The notes under the pieces were generated by a model. The model saw only the letters and a program-made list of their open reading frames with translations, did not search any database and had not been told where the DNA came from. Of a stretch of 9,288 bases of DNA, positions 6,864 through 9,288 are shown one piece after another (the stretch's first letter is position 1; each line of letters begins with the position of its first letter). Where the stretch lies: contig JAZDIB010000085.1 in the NCBI GenBank assembly GCA_043805355.1, forward strand, positions 1-9,288, read 5' to 3'. The position numbers were made by a program, and so were the translations under genes. The DNA is from JAHJRN01 sp043805355. Lineage in GTDB: Bacteria; Patescibacteriota; Patescibacteriia; 2-12-FULL-60-25.

Positions 6864-6919
6864 AGGAAAAGGTTACCATGTTCTCATCTATCCTTCGAGG
6901 TCATGGTAGGATAGTCAAC
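6864..6919. promoter_or_regulatory. Divergent intergenic region, presumed two-way promoter/control region
   Basis: These 56 bp separate the starts of the minus-strand operon and the + strand glycosyltransferase gene, so signals for both should lie here or just inside the genes. It is visibly richer in A/T than its surroundings. On the minus strand TTGACT (6918-6913) matches a -35 box at five of six positions, but only weak -10 candidates follow (around 6895-6888). On the + strand TATCCT (6889-6894) is a weak -10 candidate without a good -35. AGGA (6908-6911), eight bases before ATG 6920, is a plausible ribosome binding site. The interval also holds two interleaved inverted repeats, listed separately. 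No promoter is certain. Confidence 0.35.
6874..6914. repeat. Two interleaved perfect 7-bp inverted repeats
   Basis: Repeat A is TACCATG (6874-6880) with its reverse complement CATGGTA (6902-6908). Repeat B is CTATCCT (6888-6894) with its reverse complement AGGATAG (6908-6914). The arms alternate as A-B-A'-B', with A' and B' sharing base 6908, so both hairpins cannot form fully at once. As a result each strand carries CATGGTA and AGGATAG ahead of its own gene. The B' arm contains the AGGA proposed as ribosome binding site for the gene starting at 6920. Operator sites or a regulatory RNA fold are possible; chance is not excluded. Confidence 0.45.
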
Positions 6920-8464
6920 ATGGGAACCCGGACCCGCTCCACCCTCCTGGTTATGAGCGTCGTCATCCTGCTGGGAGTGGGGTTTTTCATGCTTTCCGTG
7001 TCAGGCGGGCAGGTCTTTTTGAGCCCGGACGAGACGGCCGTGGCGGTCGCCGGCCGCTTTTTCGCGGAGAATGGCTCGTTCCGCATCCTAGACCCGCTGT
7101 TGACCGGGTTTCCCTGGCTCCATCCGAGGAGCTTCGTCTCGACTGGCGAGGCGCTGGTCCCGGTCGGATTCCTCGGCATGCCGTTCTTGATGGCCGGCAT
7201 CTGGAAGCTCTTTGGAGATGTGGGATTCGTCCTGTTCACCCCGCTCCTGGCGCTTTCGGCTGTCATTCCGCTCTGGTCCGCCACAAAACGATGGGGGAAG
7301 ACCGGTCAGGTCGCGACGCTCGTGGGCTGGCTGACGTTCCCGTCGGTCATGCTCTATGCGAACCGCGGGCTCTTCCCGAACCTCCCGGTCCTATGCCTCG
7401 CGATCTGGGCCTCGTGGGCCACCTCGAGAAAAGGCATCGCTCCGCTCGTCATCGCTGGGTTTCTGACCGGATTGGCCGCGTTCATCCGGCCGACGGAACT
7501 CGTCTGGGTCGGCGTGTGGGTCGGTGCGGCGTATTTTTTGACACATCCCCTGAAGACGACGCCGCTTCGCCGACACGCCCGCGACATCGCGATGATGGCG
7601 GCCCCGTTCGTCGCCGTCGCGCTCGTCGGCGCGTTCCTCGCCTGGTCCACCTATGATTCGCCCTTCACGGTCGGCTATCAGCTCCGCGACCCGTCGACCG
7701 AAGCGGTCGTGACGACGGCCGCCGCGTCCCAGGTCTCGTGGTTCGAATCTTGGGCCTTCGGATTCCATCCGCGCAACGTCTGGCACAACGCGACGTCGTA
7801 TCTCGTCACGTTCCTGTTCCCGTGGGCCATGCTCGCGCTCATCGGAGCCGTCGTCGCGTGGAAGGACAAGGCCGAGCGTCGCTGGCTGTTCGTCGCCGCG
7901 TGGACCGTCGGCATCCTCTGTTGCATCTACGGTCAGGGCATCTACCAGGATCACGTGAAGCCCGATGCCGTCACGCTCGGCAACTCGTTCCTCCGGTATC
8001 TCCTGCCCGTCTCGGTCATCGCCGTCCTCGCGCTCGGCAAGGTCGCATCGTGGATCGCTTCGACGATGGGACGCGCCGGATTCGCCCTCGCGGTCCTCAC
8101 GATCGCGCTCACGGCCTCGCTCGGCATCTGGACCGCGACGGTGCGCGACGACGAGGGCCTGTCGCAGGACCGCATCGAGCTCGTGCGCTACGCCGCCATC
8201 CGCGCGGATGCCGCCGACGCCCTCGATGCTTCGACCGTCATCCTCTCGGACCGCAGCGACAAGATCTTCTTCCCCGTCTTCCGGGCCGTCACGCCCATGC
8301 CGACGGACGACAGGATCAAGACGCTGTCGATGACCACACCGGTCGCCGTATTCATCCGAACGCTGGACGATGTCTCGCGGACGACGTGGGCGGACCAAGG
8401 ATTCGCGCTTGAACCGGTCATCGATGCGGGAAATGAGACGCTCTACCGCGTCACGGTGCCATGA
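6920..8464 (+). CDS. GT-C-like polytopic membrane glycosyltransferase (ArnT/PMT-related, family 39-like)
   Basis: Predicted integral membrane protein of 514 residues with about ten hydrophobic segments, starting with one at residues 9-27. Just after it comes LSPDETAVAVAGRFFAENGS (34-53), whose D37-E38 sits where GT-C enzymes keep their catalytic acidic residue in the first extracytoplasmic loop. Further matches to the general pattern are LVPVGFLGMPFLMAGIWKLF (79-98) after a polar loop, FLTGLAAFIRPTELVWVGVW (181-200), and YGQGIYQDHVK to GNSFLRYLLPVSV (337-366). A soluble C-terminal part begins at about 409. Such enzymes transfer sugars from polyprenyl-phosphate donors on the outer membrane face; donor and acceptor here are unknown. 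ATG 6920 is preferred for its upstream AGGA with 8-nt spacing and the typical short basic N-terminus MGTRTRSTLL. ATG 6878, which also has an AAGG before it, would leave only 14 bp to the divergent gene. One base separates its stop from the next gene. Confidence 0.75.
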   Translation: MGTRTRSTLLVMSVVILLGVGFFMLSVSGGQVFLSPDETAVAVAGRFFAENGSFRILDPLLTGFPWLHPRSFVSTGEALVPVGFLGMPFLMAGIWKLFGDVGFVLFTPLLALSAVIPLWSATKRWGKTGQVATLVGWLTFPSVMLYANRGLFPNLPVLCLAIWASWATSRKGIAPLVIAGFLTGLAAFIRPTELVWVGVWVGAAYFLTHPLKTTPLRRHARDIAMMAAPFVAVALVGAFLAWSTYDSPFTVGYQLRDPSTEAVVTTAAASQVSWFESWAFGFHPRNVWHNATSYLVTFLFPWAMLALIGAVVAWKDKAERRWLFVAAWTVGILCCIYGQGIYQDHVKPDAVTLGNSFLRYLLPVSVIAVLALGKVASWIASTMGRAGFALAVLTIALTASLGIWTATVRDDEGLSQDRIELVRYAAIRADAADALDASTVILSDRSDKIFFPVFRAVTPMPTDDRIKTLSMTTPVAVFIRTLDDVSRTTWADQGFALEPVIDAGNETLYRVTVP

Positions 8465-8465
8465 T

Positions 8466-9288
8466 ATGGAGATACCGCGACCGCTCGCCATCCCGCTCCT
8501 CTCCTTGCCGTGGCTCCTCGCCGCGTGCGTCTTCGGATGGATCGTCCTGAACCGCGTGCCGCCGTCCGGCATCTTCACGGCGACGTCGTCCATGGACGGG
8601 AAGAGTGCGTTCATCAACCCGTTCCTGCCGTCGGAGCGCGTGACCGTTCCCGGACCCCAAGCGGACGGTTGGACGGGCCAGCGCATCACCGGAGACCCGA
8701 CCTACATGACGTCGCGCGTCCCCGGACCGTACGAGCATGTCGACGTCGAAGTGGAATTCCGCTCCATCCATCAGCCCCTGCTCGAATACGGCATCGTGCG
8801 CGATGTAGCCGGGTTGGAGCTCGACCTCGCGCCCATGTATTCCGAGGCGCTCATGTCGCCGACATGGAACGCCGTCGCAGGCGGGTATGTCCGTGCCGGC
8901 GCGAGCGCCTCGACGATCCCGACGAACGACACGCGGCTCCTCGCGACGTGGGACGCCACGACCAGCGCGCCGCTCATGCAGGATCCGGCCAGCGAGCCCG
9001 TCGAGACCAAGGTCTCCCTCCGCGGAAGCCACGACATCTATCTCGTGCCGGCAGGCGGGGATGTGGACATCACCTTCGGTATCCAGGACGTGAACCGGAA
9101 GGAGGGGAGCACCACCGTGGCGTTCCGCGTGTTCCGCGAGGACGTGGAGATCAAACGTGACGTGTCACAGACCAACACGAGCCGTGAGGCGTCCATGGGC
9201 AAGGTGACGGAGAACCGCATCCGACTCGCCGGCGTCGGTGCGGGCGTCATCCGCGTCGCGTTCCAGGCGGACGACGACGTATTCATCC
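8466..9288 (+). CDS. Membrane-anchored predicted beta-rich protein of unknown function, 3' end beyond the window
   Basis: An open frame of 274 codons runs from ATG 8466 to the right edge with no stop, so the gene is truncated by the window. Third codon positions are strongly G/C, as in the neighbours, while the other two frames have poor codon usage. The product begins MEIPRPL, followed by a hydrophobic anchor (about 8-28) and then a long extracytoplasmic part. Its alternating polar and hydrophobic strands, such as HVDVEVEFRS (91-100), TKVSLRG (181-187), DVDITFGIQDV (199-209) and STTVAFRVFR (215-224), suggest beta sandwiches. The segment GDPTYMTSRVPGPYEHVDVE (76-95), followed by LLEYGIVRD (105-113), recalls a family of large anchored proteins beside GT-C-like genes in Patescibacteria ('DPVYF..R.P..F'), which I recognise only from memory. 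ATG 8466 follows the glycosyltransferase stop by one base (TGATATG) without its own ribosome binding site, implying coupled translation and a shared surface-glycan role. Confidence 0.8.
   Translation, partial: MEIPRPLAIPLLSLPWLLAACVFGWIVLNRVPPSGIFTATSSMDGKSAFINPFLPSERVTVPGPQADGWTGQRITGDPTYMTSRVPGPYEHVDVEVEFRSIHQPLLEYGIVRDVAGLELDLAPMYSEALMSPTWNAVAGGYVRAGASASTIPTNDTRLLATWDATTSAPLMQDPASEPVETKVSLRGSHDIYLVPAGGDVDITFGIQDVNRKEGSTTVAFRVFREDVEIKRDVSQTNTSREASMGKVTENRIRLAGVGAGVIRVAFQADDDVFI

Noticed and set aside
7391..8689. 432-codon open frame on the minus strand opposite the glycosyltransferase gene
   Set aside because: The product is a monotonous Arg/Asp/Glu/Gly-rich chain without domains, as expected from the antisense of a high-GC gene. 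The + strand frame has membrane segments and good codon usage.
1..9288. Recoded TGA (glycine) as in Gracilibacteria/Absconditabacteria
   Set aside because: TGA ends six genes exactly where homology ends, often within start/stop overlaps, and no conserved domain reads through a TGA.
1..9288. CRISPR arrays, tRNA/rRNA genes, insertion sequences
   Set aside because: No regularly spaced direct repeats, no tRNA-like T-loop/acceptor pattern, no transposase motifs or terminal repeats were seen, and nearly every base is inside a supported coding region.

Overview
The window is compact, high-GC bacterial coding DNA with eight protein genes, no RNA genes and no mobile elements. Six of the seven complete genes end in TGA and one in TAG, and the proteins read sensibly to those stops, so the standard bacterial code applies and TGA is not recoded. 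Tight packing, start/stop overlaps without clear Shine-Dalgarno sites, an eroded PriA, and surface genes of the kind common in Patescibacteria (CPR) point to a high-GC member of that group. This assignment rests on family resemblance recalled from memory, not on a marker tree.

Layout. At the left, on the + strand, lies an O-antigen ligase/polymerase-like membrane protein (48-1586). It is convergent with, and overlaps by 59 bp, the end of a five-gene minus-strand operon that occupies 6863-1528. In transcription order the operon encodes: a secreted protein with a lysozyme-like domain plus repeated 'YPDG' modules (6863-5433); a LigB-type extradiol-dioxygenase-like protein (5436-4645); a PriA-family protein with eroded helicase motifs but an intact eight-cysteine zinc module (4648-2939); peptide deformylase Def (2927-2439); and methionyl-tRNA formyltransferase Fmt (2442-1528). 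Three of the four junctions are 4-nt overlaps (ATGA, GTGA, ATGA); the fourth is an 11-nt gap. Divergent from the operon, after a 56-bp spacer with two interleaved perfect inverted repeats, is a + strand pair: a GT-C-like polytopic glycosyltransferase (6920-8464) and, one base later, a membrane-anchored predicted beta-rich protein (8466 onward) that runs off the right edge.

How the genes fit together. priA-def-fmt is a widespread bacterial block joining replication restart with N-formyl-methionine metabolism: Fmt formylates the initiator tRNA and Def removes the formyl group from nascent chains. Here the block is fused at its 5' end to a cell-wall-type secreted protein and a LigB-like protein. 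The flanking genes (ligase-like, GT-C-like and anchored partner) suggest surface glycan or glycoprotein assembly. No stretch over 300 bp lacks a gene; the longest non-coding interval inside the window is 56 bp.

The observation most worth following is the PriA homologue. It keeps the DNA-binding, zinc and C-terminal landmarks of the family but has lost the Walker A, DEEH-type and arginine-finger-region motifs, suggesting a non-helicase role.
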